A stretch of 64,000 nucleotides of DNA from the IMG/VR virus record IMGVR_UViG_3300036879_000022, positions 1-64,000 of that record; one strand, 5' to 3'. The position numbers and the translations under genes are program-made. Below, one piece after another: positions 7,211 through 14,492 of this stretch. The notes below the pieces were generated by a model. It worked only from the letters and a program-made list of their open reading frames with translations. It was not told the origin of the DNA and did not search any database. How positions within the stretch are numbered: the stretch's first letter is position 1; the number at the start of each line of letters is the position of its first letter. This stretch comes from a virus.

Positions 7211-7246
7211 CAAAGAAAAACGCCGCCCCTGCAAACTGGGGCGGCG
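7211..7246 (-). terminator. Rho-independent terminator of the tRNA transcript
   Basis: Perfect 9-bp stem cgccgcccc (7221-7229) / ggggcggcg (7238-7246) with an 8-base loop; on the minus strand it is followed directly by tttttcttt. It closes the transcription unit that begins near 8428. Confidence 0.9.
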
Positions 7247-7321
7247 CCATTCATGTTTCTTTCCGTCACGTGACCCGAGCTTACCGCTTGCCAGCGCCCG
7301 GCGGGGTGGAACCCATTAGCG

Positions 7322-7352
7322 AGTATAGATCACATCTCGCGATCGGTGTCAA
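7322..7352 (-). promoter_or_regulatory. Possible promoter between tRNA-Asn and the terminator
   Basis: TTGACA (7352-7347) and TATACT (7327-7322) on the minus strand, spacing 19, longer than ideal. With the terminator at 7211-7246 it would make a ~105-base RNA, possibly a small RNA or a secondary start. Confidence 0.4.
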
Positions 7353-7373
7353 TGGGCTTCGTCAGAAGAAAGT

Positions 7374-7449
7374 TGGCTCAGGGAGTAGGGCTCGAACCTA
7401 CGACCTACGCTTTAACAGAGCGCCGCTCTACCATCTGAGCTATCCCCAA
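7374..7449 (-). tRNA. tRNA-Asn (GTT)
   Basis: 76 nt with encoded CCA. Acceptor TTGGGGA/TCCCTGA (two G-U pairs), D arm GCTC/GAGC, anticodon stem GCGCT/AGCGT around CTGTTAA, T arm GTAGG-TTCGAGC-CCTAC. Confidence 0.92.
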
Positions 7450-7455
7450 AAACCA

Positions 7456-7530
7456 TGGTGCCCGTGGCTGGTATCGAACCAGCGACCTGACGGTTATCAA
7501 CCGCCCGCTCTACCACTGAGCTACACGGGG
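7456..7530 (-). tRNA. tRNA-Ile (GAT)
   Basis: 75 nt, CCA encoded. Anticodon loop TTGATAA in a GGCGG/CCGTC stem, T arm GCTGG-TTCGATA-CCAGC. The first acceptor pair is a C-C mismatch; otherwise canonical. Confidence 0.9.
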
Positions 7531-7568
7531 CATTCGCACTAGCAAGCGGTCGCGCGCTTGCACTAATT

Positions 7569-7645
7569 TGGTGGACCGGGTCGGCTTCGAACCGACGACC
7601 CCCTGCTTGCAAAACAGGCGCTCTCCCAACTGAGCTACGCGGCCC
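7569..7645 (-). tRNA. tRNA-Ala (TGC)
   Basis: 77 nt, CCA encoded. Anticodon loop TTTGCAA in CCTGT/GCAGG, T arm GTCGG-TTCGAAG-CCGAC. The acceptor pairs as GGGCCGC/CCGGTCC (G3-U70 present, last pair mismatched) and there is one extra base before the D stem. Confidence 0.85.
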
Positions 7646-7646
7646 G

Positions 7647-7678
7647 CTGTCCCGAATTTGTATACAAATTTGGGACAG
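7647..7678. repeat. 32-bp near-perfect palindrome between two tRNAs
   Basis: ctgtcccg/aatttgtatacaaatt/tgggacag: 16-base arms with a single mismatch (7654/7671) and no loop. Lies exactly in the 40-base spacer between tRNA-Ala and tRNA-Met. May be an RNase-processing hairpin in the precursor or a dyad site for a DNA-binding protein. Confidence 0.8.
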
Positions 7679-7685
7679 AAACTTT

Positions 7686-7763
7686 TGGTGACGGACGCTT
7701 GGATTTGAACCAAGGACCCTCGGGTTATGAGCCCGACGCTCTACCGGGCTGAGCTACGCCGTC
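7686..7763 (-). tRNA. tRNA with CAT anticodon (Met, or Ile2 if lysidine-modified)
   Basis: 78 nt, CCA encoded. Anticodon loop CTCATAA in TCGGG/CCCGA, T arm CTTGG-TTCAAAT-CCAAG. One extra base in the 3' acceptor strand. No initiator-type C1-A72 mismatch, so elongator-like. Confidence 0.85.
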
Positions 7764-7764
7764 A

Positions 7765-7840
7765 TGGTGCGAAGAGATGGGGTTGAACCACCGACGCGCA
7801 CGCTTTCAACGTGCCGCTCTACCAACTGAGCTATCTTCGC
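7765..7840 (-). tRNA. tRNA-Phe (GAA)
   Basis: 76 nt, CCA encoded, perfect acceptor GCGAAGA/TCTTCGC, loop TTGAAAG in GCACG/CGTGC. Only one base separates it from the tRNA downstream. Confidence 0.92.
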
Positions 7841-7855
7841 GAAATCTAAAAGCCG

Positions 7856-7933
7856 TGGTGCCGCTGGAATGGATTTGAACCTTCGACCTACCCCTTACGA
7901 AAGGATTGCTCTACCGGGCTGAGCTACAGCGAC
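7856..7933 (-). tRNA. tRNA-Thr (CGT)
   Basis: 78 nt, CCA encoded, acceptor GTCGCTG/CAGCGGC, loop TTCGTAA in ATCCT/GGGGT. The T stem pairs only if one A is bulged out. Confidence 0.85.
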
Positions 7934-7934
7934 A

Positions 7935-8008
7935 TGGCACGGGCTCTAGGATTTGAACCTAGACTGACGGGTTCAGAGCCCGTTGGGCTACCGTTACACC
8001 AAACCCGC
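7935..8008 (-). tRNA. tRNA-Gln (CTG)
   Basis: 74 nt, CCA encoded, acceptor GCGGGTT/AGCCCGT, loop CTCTGAA in ACGGG/CCCGT, T arm CTAGG-TTCAAAT-CCTAG; one base from each neighbour. Confidence 0.9.
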
Positions 8009-8009
8009 A

Positions 8010-8083
8010 TGGCACAGGATCAAGGTTTCGAACCTTGGCCAGCGGTTTTGGAGACCGCCGTGCTACCGCTACACCAATCCTGT
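8010..8083 (-). tRNA. tRNA-Trp (CCA)
   Basis: 74 nt, CCA end encoded, perfect acceptor ACAGGAT/ATCCTGT, loop CTCCAAA in GCGGT/ACCGC, T arm CAAGG-TTCGAAA-CCTTG. Confidence 0.93.
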
Positions 8084-8142
8084 AAAGATCAGGACCAGCT
8101 TTGCGATTGCGCGGCGGCGATAATAGTCGATGTGGGATTATT

Positions 8143-8220
8143 GGTCAGGGCGGCAGGATTTGAACCTGCGTTCTTCTGGGTCCGGGCCAGACGGGGACAG
8201 CCAAACTCCCCCACGCCCTG
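8143..8220 (-). tRNA. tRNA-Pro (CGG) with C33
   Basis: 78 nt, CCA encoded, perfect acceptor CAGGGCG/CGCCCTG. Anticodon loop CCCGGAC in TCTGG/CCAGA reads CGG but has C instead of the near-universal U at position 33. T arm GCAGG-TTCAAAT-CCTGC. Confidence 0.85.
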
Positions 8221-8320
8221 TTTAGGGCTTGGGTTGGTCGGGCTGTTTGCGCTGCGGCTCATCATCGGAACATCCTCGGTCTTCGACGTTGTAGGCGTGC
8301 GTATGACGCCTCGTTCGTTT

Positions 8321-8409
8321 CCCAGTGCATCCCCGCGAAGCTACCCGACCGAAATCGGGGACCGCTCGAAAGCGGTGCTTCTACGGGGCGATGTAGACGG
8401 GCCACTGGG
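8321..8409 (-). ncRNA. Structured leader RNA at the head of the tRNA transcript
   Basis: Nested helices read on the minus strand: outer cccagtg/cactggg (8403-8409 with 8321-8327), then catc..ccccg with cggggatg (8384-8393 with 8328-8335), then gaagc/gcttc (8377-8381 with 8337-8341), enclosing two hairpins: accgct-ttcg-agcggt (8361-8376) and cccga-tttcgg-tcggg (8344-8359). This is a three-way junction some 20 bases after the predicted transcription start. No reading frame explains it and it is not a cloverleaf. A further aggcgt/acgcct hairpin follows at 8293-8311. Function unknown. Confidence 0.7.
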
Positions 8410-8434
8410 CTCTCGTCGCTAACTCAGGGTGCGG

Positions 8435-8463
8435 CTTATAGAGGAAGTCAAATGGCTTGTCAA
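8435..8463 (-). promoter_or_regulatory. Sigma-70-type promoter of the tRNA array
   Basis: TTGACA (8463-8458), 17-base spacer, TATAAG (8440-8435): the strongest promoter match in the window. Predicted start near 8428, before the structured leader and nine tRNAs. Confidence 0.9.
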
Positions 8464-8466
8464 TCC

Positions 8467-8670
8467 CTAAATCGCCGCCCATGGATCAACTCGTGTATTC
8501 TGCATCTCATAGACCGCCTTGTTATAAGCGACAGCCGTCGCGCGCAGCGGATGATTGACGCATGCGGGGGAGCGCAGCCAGTTCACGAAAGCCTGAAACG
8601 TGTCGATCCGCATCGCGTGCGCCTCACGCAACGGGGCTTCGAGCCGGTCAATCTCTGTCAGTCCTTCCAT
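8467..8670 (-). CDS. Uncharacterised 67-residue protein
   Basis: Starts inside the end of rtcB (13-base overlap) after a gagggagaa site. Helical, with a FQAFVNWLRSP segment. Ends just upstream of the tRNA promoter. No family recognised. Confidence 0.6.
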   Translation of the reverse strand: MEGLTEIDRLEAPLREAHAMRIDTFQAFVNWLRSPACVNHPLRATAVAYNKAVYEMQNTRVDPWAAI

Positions 8671-10049
8671 GGGTCAAATTCTCCCTCGCCCGCCATCGCG
8701 ACGGCAAATGGTCGCAAAGTATGGAGCACCTTAACCGAACCCGCGTGGTGCGCCAGAACGTCCGGGAGCCTCCGGTATGCCATCGGGCTTTCGTCGAGAT
8801 CAGCGCCCACGAGCGTCACGCCACGGGCCTGAAGCCACTGATCCATCTGATCCTTGGTGAACGTGCGCTTGGCCTGCTTGCGGCCCATGACGCGGCCGGC
8901 GCCGTGCACGGTCGAATAGAGCGCGGCCTTGGCTTCGGGGCTATCGATGCCTTCGAGGATCACGGCGTCGTCGCCCATGGAGCCGCCGACGAAGCCCCTC
9001 TGGCCCGGGAACGCGGGCGTCGCGCCCTTGCGGACCACGAGCAGCTCGCGCTCGACGCCGTTGATGTTGTGCGTCTCTTTCCACGCGTAGTTGTGATGGT
9101 TGTGGATGCTCTCCGTGACGTTACCGCCGATGATCTGCCGGACGCGCTCGGTCACCCAGTTGCGGCCGGCGCAGGCGTACTCCCCGGCGAGCTTCATCGC
9201 TTCATAGTAGCGCGCACCGACCTCCGTGTTGAGGTTGACGACAGCGGGCGCAACGTTGATCCCATCGGTGCCGCCCGCGAGCTTGATATACTTGCTCGCC
9301 GACGTGTGGCCCAGACCACGCGAACCGAAGTGCACGCCGATCCAGACGTAGCCCTCTTCGTCGCGGAGGATGTCCACATAATGGTTGCCGGAGCCGACCG
9401 TGCCGAGCTGGGCTCGCGCCTTCTGGCGATAGTCTTCCATCTGGGCAGCGCGCCACACTTCATCCGCATCAAACAGCTCATGCTCGACACGCTCATCGTT
9501 CGAGCGCCCGACGCCAAATGAGATCGTCTTCTGCACGTCACGGATGATCGTCGGGATGTGCTCGGCGATGTCCGCGAACTTTGTGTCAAGCCGCACGGCC
9601 TTGTTGCCGCACCCGATGTCGAAGCCGACGCCGGAGATGGAGACGTGGCCCTTGTCGTATGCGATGACGCCGCCGACAGGCTGGGCGTAGCCGAGATGAC
9701 CGTCCGCACAGATCACGCCGGCCACGACGTTGCCGACCTTCATGCAGTTTTTCATCTGTTCGATCGTCTGATCGTCGTGCTCGCCGAAAATCGTCAGCGG
9801 CGCGTTCGCGTAGTCGGCCGTCTGGGCGGGCACCGACATTGCGGCGAGCTTGTCCGCGAGAACTTTCTGCTCGGCAGCAATCATTTCCTTGCGCGCGCCG
9901 TCACGGTACTCGGTCCATGCAGGGTGACCCCGGCCCATGGCCTGTTTCGTGGCGTCCCACTCTGCGCCATGTCGAGCGTCCGGGTTGAACCCGGCTTCGA
10001 GGCAGAGCTGGCGAGCGCGATGTTCATGCGGATCGGTACGTTGTGCCAA
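8658..10049 (-). CDS. rtcB: RtcB-family RNA ligase
   Basis: 463 residues, normal length. Seen: CADGHLGYAQPVGGV (metal-binding His/Asp), FDIGCG with the metal-ligand Cys (143-148), GSGNHY, HFGSRGLGH, NHHNYA, and VHGAGRVMGR, whose His accepts GMP in the known mechanism. RtcB joins 2',3'-cyclic phosphate (or 3'-phosphate) ends to 5'-OH ends, the breaks left by many anticodon nucleases. Its place beside nine tRNA genes suggests repair of tRNAs cut by host defence (inference). No archease is visible. Confidence 0.95.
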   Translation of the reverse strand: MAQRTDPHEHRARQLCLEAGFNPDARHGAEWDATKQAMGRGHPAWTEYRDGARKEMIAAEQKVLADKLAAMSVPAQTADYANAPLTIFGEHDDQTIEQMKNCMKVGNVVAGVICADGHLGYAQPVGGVIAYDKGHVSISGVGFDIGCGNKAVRLDTKFADIAEHIPTIIRDVQKTISFGVGRSNDERVEHELFDADEVWRAAQMEDYRQKARAQLGTVGSGNHYVDILRDEEGYVWIGVHFGSRGLGHTSASKYIKLAGGTDGINVAPAVVNLNTEVGARYYEAMKLAGEYACAGRNWVTERVRQIIGGNVTESIHNHHNYAWKETHNINGVERELLVVRKGATPAFPGQRGFVGGSMGDDAVILEGIDSPEAKAALYSTVHGAGRVMGRKQAKRTFTKDQMDQWLQARGVTLVGADLDESPMAYRRLPDVLAHHAGSVKVLHTLRPFAVAMAGEGEFDPWKD

Positions 10050-10479
10050 AGTTCTCTCCTAGTAAGTAGTGAGCTACAAGCGCGGGATTGCGCATTGCGG
10101 TGTGATAAAATCCCCACTGCTGTTTTGAATAGGGCCGACCATCTAACGGAAAGCCGTTTGATATCGCAACCCTGAACAGCATAGAAGCCAAACTCTTCGC
10201 GCCTCCGCGCCCGACTTCCGCCCCCATAAGACCCAGAGCCCGGCCCGCGCAGTGCTGCCGATAATACAGACGATGATACACACGCAAGTCGGGCCGTTTT
10301 CGAGGACCACCCGGGCGCTTTCGTATGGCATCTCGCCTACGCTCGGCGGCCAGTCGCGCTGCCCTAACCTCAGAACGCTGGCGGTACGCCTTTTCGCGAG
10401 CTTGAACTGCTGGACGCTTCCGCGCGAGTTTCCATCGCGCCCGTTTCCTAGCAATGGCTTCGGGGCTTTTAGCTGGCAT
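10024..10479 (-). CDS. Basic, probably nucleic-acid-binding protein
   Basis: 151 residues. First 75 residues are Lys/Arg/Ala-rich helix (RKRARWKLARKRP, RAARLAAERRRDAIRKRP). The C-terminal part ends in NPALVAHYLLGENFG. Overlaps rtcB by 26 bases. No family recognised; the charge suggests RNA or DNA binding. Confidence 0.65.
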   Translation of the reverse strand: MPAKSPEAIARKRARWKLARKRPAVQAREKAYRQRSEVRAARLAAERRRDAIRKRPGGPRKRPDLRVYHRLYYRQHCAGRALGLMGAEVGRGGAKSLASMLFRVAISNGFPLDGRPYSKQQWGFYHTAMRNPALVAHYLLGENFGTTYRSA

Positions 10480-11011
10480 TCTCCCACACCTTCCGATCCG
10501 CCGTTGTTAAACTACCAAACCTGTCAGTAGGCCGGTAGCGTTTAGCCCCAATGAACTTTCTAAGGACTGCTGCTCTAGCTGGCCCCAGTTCCTCATGCGC
10601 GATGACCTGAGCAATCGTCATCGTGCTCAATGCTACCGCGAGGGTTGCTAAATAGTTCTCAAACGTCTTATTCGCCTGATCTTCTCTATCTTTCTTGGCC
10701 TGTGGCTTGGGTTCCGGTTTCATGGCCGGGGCAACAGGCCGTTCCGGCGGAACGCTCGCGCCCGTCACCGGATTGACGCCGGCCGCGCGAACATCGCCTT
10801 CGGCCTGATTGAGCGCGTTCGTGACGATGTAGCCCAAGAATTCGCTCTCGTACTGAGCGTAGAGCTTGGCCCCGATCATGATCTTGTCAACCCCGTACTG
10901 CACCAAATCCTCGTGGGGCATGCGCGGGTTGTCTCGCATGGCTTTAGCGAGCGCCTTGCGCAGTTCCTTCATCGGGATCGCGAAATCAGTGTATCCGTTA
11001 CGACGACGCAT
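10469..11011 (-). CDS. Uncharacterised 180-residue protein
   Basis: Start chosen at ATG 11011 (MRRRNGYTDF), which has a gagg site; an upstream in-frame start falls in hairpin DNA. N-terminal helical half, Pro/Lys linker (PAMKPEPKPQAKKDRED), then a helical C-terminal domain. No family recognised. Confidence 0.65.
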   Translation of the reverse strand: MRRRNGYTDFAIPMKELRKALAKAMRDNPRMPHEDLVQYGVDKIMIGAKLYAQYESEFLGYIVTNALNQAEGDVRAAGVNPVTGASVPPERPVAPAMKPEPKPQAKKDREDQANKTFENYLATLAVALSTMTIAQVIAHEELGPARAAVLRKFIGAKRYRPTDRFGSLTTADRKVWENAS

Positions 11012-11040
11012 AACAAACCTCGTTGCGTGCTGGAGGGGAA

Positions 11041-11110
11041 GATCGGCGGAGGACAGCACACCCTCCGCCGATCCCGCGCAGGGTCAGCTCCCGGGGGCGG
11101 AGAGCTGACC
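11041..11110 (-). terminator. Two tandem hairpins in a short intergenic gap
   Basis: 12-bp stem gatcggcggagg/cctccgccgatc (11041-11073) and 9-bp stem ggtcagctc/gagctgacc (11082-11110, overlapping the stop of the upstream gene). No U-run; likely attenuator or mRNA 3'-end protection. Confidence 0.5.
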
Positions 11111-11299
11111 AAGTCCTTCACGTCGGGCGCGCTTCGCCGCCATGATCTTCTCGACTTCGGCAATGGACGCAAGGGCGCGCTCTCTAGCCGAGGCTTCGGC
11201 GACAGGCCCGCAGGGGCACGGAGACATTTTCCGCGCCCCAAACGTTTTCAGTTGCGGGGCCATGGCACGGCGAAAATTGAGAGGACGAAAATGAGCCAT
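11084..11299 (-). CDS. Uncharacterised 71-residue basic protein
   Basis: Starts one base after the upstream stop. Contains a CPCGP turn and a long helix (ERALASIAEVEKIMAAKRARR). No family recognised. Confidence 0.6.
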   Translation of the reverse strand: MAHFRPLNFRRAMAPQLKTFGARKMSPCPCGPVAEASARERALASIAEVEKIMAAKRARREGLGQLSAPGS

Positions 11300-11300
11300 G

Positions 11301-11663
11301 TCAGTGGCTCCCCCACGTCTGGCCGCCGTCGTGCGAGTGCACGCCCTGCGCGAGAGCCTGCTTGTTGACCGTGCGGCCCGCCATGGCCTCGGCCTGCGCG
11401 AGCTTCGCCTTGGTCAGCGACGATCCGGAAACCATCAACCGACGATAGATGCATGCATCGGTCGCGCCGTCGCGAATGGTGTCGTCGAGACCGTCGAAGG
11501 CGACGGCGCCGGTCCGCTTGTCCACGATCGGCTTGACTTTGCCGGCCGCAATCAAGCTGTTCACGTCCGTCACGGTGCGCCGGATTTCTTCGGCGCGCTC
11601 GGAGATCGTCTGGCGACGTTTCAAATTCCTGTAGTTCTCTTTCAGTCTCGTGTCGCAGGGCAT
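11301..11663 (-). CDS. Uncharacterised 120-residue protein of the AAA-module regulon
   Basis: Helical N-terminal half (ISERAEEIRRTVTDVNSLIAAG), then VDKRTGAVAFDGLDDTIRDG. Preceded by the leader cagcacataggaacagca shared with the next two upstream genes, and by promoter TTGACG-N18-TACAAA. No family recognised. Confidence 0.7.
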   Translation of the reverse strand: MPCDTRLKENYRNLKRRQTISERAEEIRRTVTDVNSLIAAGKVKPIVDKRTGAVAFDGLDDTIRDGATDACIYRRLMVSGSSLTKAKLAQAEAMAGRTVNKQALAQGVHSHDGGQTWGSH

Positions 11664-11741
11664 GTGCTGTTCCTATGTGCTGTAGGAGTTTGTAGCGGAG
11701 CCCGAGGCGACCCGTCAAGAGCCGCCTCGGATAATGGTTAA
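11664..11741 (-). promoter_or_regulatory. Promoter of the AAA-module type, for 11301-11663
   Basis: Minus strand: TTAACCATTA box (11741-11732), TTGACG (11718-11713), TACAAA (11694-11689), then the shared leader with aggaa. The box starts 23 bases before the -35, as in three sister promoters. A 7-bp ccgaggc/gcctcgg hairpin lies over the -35 area. Confidence 0.6.
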
Positions 11742-12556
11742 GCAAGCATGTCCTCCAAGTCGAGATCGATCGGCGCCGGGGCCGGGACCTCGCCCAGAAG
11801 TTCGGCGAGCGGCTCCAGATCGAGCACGCGGGCCGAGGTATCCACCGGGGCCTGCACTTCGGTCGCGCCGTCGAGATCAAGGAACGCGGTGCGGGACGAC
11901 GCCAGCGCGGCGAGGGTCGCTTCGTCGATCACGATCGCCGCCTGCTCGCCAGCCGTGACGGCCTTCGCGATCTTGCGGGCGACGGCGCGAGCCACTTCAA
12001 TGGCCCCTTCGAGGCTCTTCTGGCCGTCCGAGGACAGCATGGTGCCGAGCTTCTTGGCTTTGTTCGCGGCGGTGCGGACAGCGTCCACGTCGAGCGACTT
12101 GATGCCGGTCTCCATGGTCTCCAGCAAGCCGTTAAGCTCGTTCTTGATCGCGCGAACCGCCTGCACGTCATCGGCCGCAATGCGCCCGGTGATGACGAAG
12201 AAATCGATCTCGGTCAGCCGCGCCGTGAGGTTGAACTCCGTGCAGAGGTCCTGAGCAGTCTTGACGGCGGCCTCCAGATCGGCCTCGCGCGTATCCGGGC
12301 AGAGATAACCGAAGTCCGACTTCGCGCAGATACCCGTGATCAGGCTGCGCGCCTTCGAGCGAACCTTAGTGGCTTGCTCAAACTCGGCGGCATCAGCGAC
12401 GGACTTGTCCGTCTGCCACGAGCTGACGAGCACGCCGAACTCGTCAACGTGTTCGGCTTCGATCTCGGTCTTGTTGTACTCGACATTGTCGCCCGTGATC
12501 TTCGTGCTCAGGCCGACGAGCAATCCGGGGCGGAGGGTCTTTGAAGCGAGAGACAT
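11738..12556 (-). CDS. Uncharacterised 272-residue partner-candidate of the AAA+ ATPase
   Basis: N-terminus MSLASKTLRPGLLVGLSTKITG is beta-rich; the middle is long helices (KTAQDLCTEFNLTARLTEID, AIKNELNGLLETMETG) and the C-terminus is acidic and Leu/Pro-rich (ELLGEVPAPAPIDLDLEDML). No membrane segment or known enzyme motif. It shares promoter design and a 20-base leader with the AAA+ gene just upstream, so the two are probably made together and may form a complex (inference). Confidence 0.7.
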   Translation of the reverse strand: MSLASKTLRPGLLVGLSTKITGDNVEYNKTEIEAEHVDEFGVLVSSWQTDKSVADAAEFEQATKVRSKARSLITGICAKSDFGYLCPDTREADLEAAVKTAQDLCTEFNLTARLTEIDFFVITGRIAADDVQAVRAIKNELNGLLETMETGIKSLDVDAVRTAANKAKKLGTMLSSDGQKSLEGAIEVARAVARKIAKAVTAGEQAAIVIDEATLAALASSRTAFLDLDGATEVQAPVDTSARVLDLEPLAELLGEVPAPAPIDLDLEDMLA

Positions 12557-12654
12557 TTGCTGTTCCTATGTGCTGTAGGGCCGGGCCATCCCGGCTGCAA
12601 ACTTTCTAATCCTGTCCCGGAGAAGACGCAAGAGCCTTCTCCGGGGATGGTTAA
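12557..12654 (-). promoter_or_regulatory. Promoter of the AAA-module type, for 11738-12556
   Basis: TTAACCATCC box (12654-12645), TTGCGT (12631-12626), 17-base spacer, TAGAAA (12608-12603), then the shared cagcacataggaacagcaa leader. A 10-bp cccggagaag/cttctccggg hairpin spans the box-to-spacer region and may also end the upstream transcript. Confidence 0.65.
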
Positions 12655-14301
12655 TCAGAGGTCAAGCTGGCGGCCACCCGTGACCACTTCCAGCTTCGTC
12701 GCGCTGGTAGCCGGCCGGGCGTTCGCCTGACCCCACTTGCGCAGCTCGGCGACCTTGTCGGCCTTGGTCTTGGCCAGCGGCACGACGCGATCGGCAGCGT
12801 TGAGCAAGTCCTTAGTGTTGATCTCGCGGACACCGTCCGCGAAACCGGCGTAGAGGGCGGTCGCTACCAGCTCGGCAACTTCCGAACCGGTGAAGTCCGC
12901 AGTGGCCTCGGCGACGGCGCCGAAGTCAATCTTGATCTTGTCGCGGCCGTTGGCCTTGAGCGCGGCCTTGAGCACGCCCTTGCGCTCGACCGTGTTCGGG
13001 AGGTCAACGAAGAACACTTCGTCGAAGCGGCCCTTGCGGAGCAGTTCCGGCGGCAGCGATGATACATCGTTCGCCGTCGCGATCACGAAAGCACCGGCCG
13101 GATGATCCTGCATCCATGACAGGATCGTGCCGAGCGCGTCAGCGGAGACACCGCCGTCCGCAGAGCCACCGTTCGTCGCGCCCTGCATTGCCTTCTCAAT
13201 TTCGTCGATCCACACGACACACCGGCCAATGGCTTCGATGACCTTGAGGGCCTTGCGGAGGTTGCCTTCGCTACCACCGACGAACTTGTCCTTGAGCGCC
13301 CCAAGGTCGAGCCTCAGAAGCGGGATGCCCCATGCCGTGGCAACCGCCTTGGCAGTGAGCGACTTACCGCAACCTGACATGCCAGTCAGCACAACACCCT
13401 TCGGCGCCGGCAGACCATATTCGCGAGCCGCCGGGCTGTACGCTTCCGTGCGGGCATTCAGCCACTCCTTGACGTTGTCGAGCCCGCCAACCGCGTCGAG
13501 CCCGCCCTTGATCGGGTCATGCCATTCAAGCACGCGCTCGCGGGCGATGACACGCTTCTTTTCGTTCGACACGAGCTGCGGGTCGATCGTGCGCGTCTGC
13601 ACAAGCGACTTGGCGAAGCACGAGGCAGCCTCGTCTGCCGTCAAGCCGACAGCGGCGTCGATCGCGGTCTCACGCGTCTCCGGCGTTGTCGCGAGTGAGC
13701 GGATCGGCTTGCCCTTAATGTCTTCGCCGGTTTCCTTGTCCTTTTCGAACTCAGGCAGCGAGTTGATCGCAGTGGTCAGCACCTTTTCGATTTCCGAGCG
13801 GTCCGGGAGCGGCCATTCGAGGACCGTTGCGTGGCCGGCGAGATCGGCCGGAATGTTGCCTTCCGTGGTCAGGATGATAATCGCCTGCGCCGCCTTGCGG
13901 TCAACGCCCGGGAGATGCTTGGCGAGATTGCGGAGCTGACGCATCGGGGTCGCACCCGGCTGGCCTTCAAGCCATTTCGGAAGGTCGCGCATGACCCAGA
14001 CCTGACGAACGCCCTTGGTGGCGCCCTGATCGGCAGCAGTGCGGATCGCGGTCAACGTATCGCCGCAGTCGTTACCGCCGACGCCCTTGACCGGGTCGCC
14101 GTTGATCATGGTGACACCCTGCTCTACGTCCCAAAACAGGGTCTTGTAGCCTGCGGCGGCAGCGGCTTCAACGAGGAAACCTTCGACGCGAGCTTCCTCG
14201 CGGGTGACAATCCAGAGCAGCGAGTTGCGGGCGCGCAAAAGCGAGGCAACGTCAGCAGCGGCAGTCTGGCCTTTCGAGATCGTGGTCTTGGTCGCGGTCA
14301 T
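12655..14301 (-). CDS. Ycf46-like AAA+ ATPase
   Basis: 548 residues. N-terminal ~250 residues resemble the Ycf46 regulatory domain (SLLWIVTREEARVEGFLVEA). AAA core: Walker A GMSGCGKS (307-314), Walker B VVWIDE (362-367), sensor-1 IATAND (407-412), second-region Arg in LRKGRFDE (421-428), then a helical lid and an unusual basic tail. Family members are ring-forming remodelling ATPases of unknown substrate. Large phages often carry one, but its role is undescribed. Sits in a four-gene group with common promoters. Confidence 0.85.
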   Translation of the reverse strand: MTATKTTISKGQTAAADVASLLRARNSLLWIVTREEARVEGFLVEAAAAAGYKTLFWDVEQGVTMINGDPVKGVGGNDCGDTLTAIRTAADQGATKGVRQVWVMRDLPKWLEGQPGATPMRQLRNLAKHLPGVDRKAAQAIIILTTEGNIPADLAGHATVLEWPLPDRSEIEKVLTTAINSLPEFEKDKETGEDIKGKPIRSLATTPETRETAIDAAVGLTADEAASCFAKSLVQTRTIDPQLVSNEKKRVIARERVLEWHDPIKGGLDAVGGLDNVKEWLNARTEAYSPAAREYGLPAPKGVVLTGMSGCGKSLTAKAVATAWGIPLLRLDLGALKDKFVGGSEGNLRKALKVIEAIGRCVVWIDEIEKAMQGATNGGSADGGVSADALGTILSWMQDHPAGAFVIATANDVSSLPPELLRKGRFDEVFFVDLPNTVERKGVLKAALKANGRDKIKIDFGAVAEATADFTGSEVAELVATALYAGFADGVREINTKDLLNAADRVVPLAKTKADKVAELRKWGQANARPATSATKLEVVTGGRQLDL

Positions 14302-14402
14302 TTGCTGTTCCTATGTGCTGGTAGGGCCGGGGTCGTTCCCCGATGACCAACACCTAGCGGCTCTCCCGGAGAAGATCAAGCACTCAATTTGATGATGGTA
14401 AA
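14302..14402 (-). promoter_or_regulatory. Promoter of the AAA-module type, for the AAA+ gene
   Basis: TTTACCATCA box (14402-14393), TTGATC (14379-14374), 17-base spacer, TAGGTG (14356-14351), and the cagcacataggaacagcaa leader. The region holds no gene. Confidence 0.65.
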
Positions 14403-14492
14403 TACCGCGTTAACCTTGCGACAAAAAGTCAGTTGCAAAGTGAGCAATTCGGATCGGGCGGACTGGAGGGTTCCCGCGACCGGCTGTCGCGG

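Noticed and set aside
8562-9521. 319-codon open frame on the + strand
   Set aside because: Antisense of rtcB, which has clear catalytic motifs.
11248-11880. 210-codon leftward frame
   Set aside because: Arg-rich shadow crossing a promoter and two genes with better starts.
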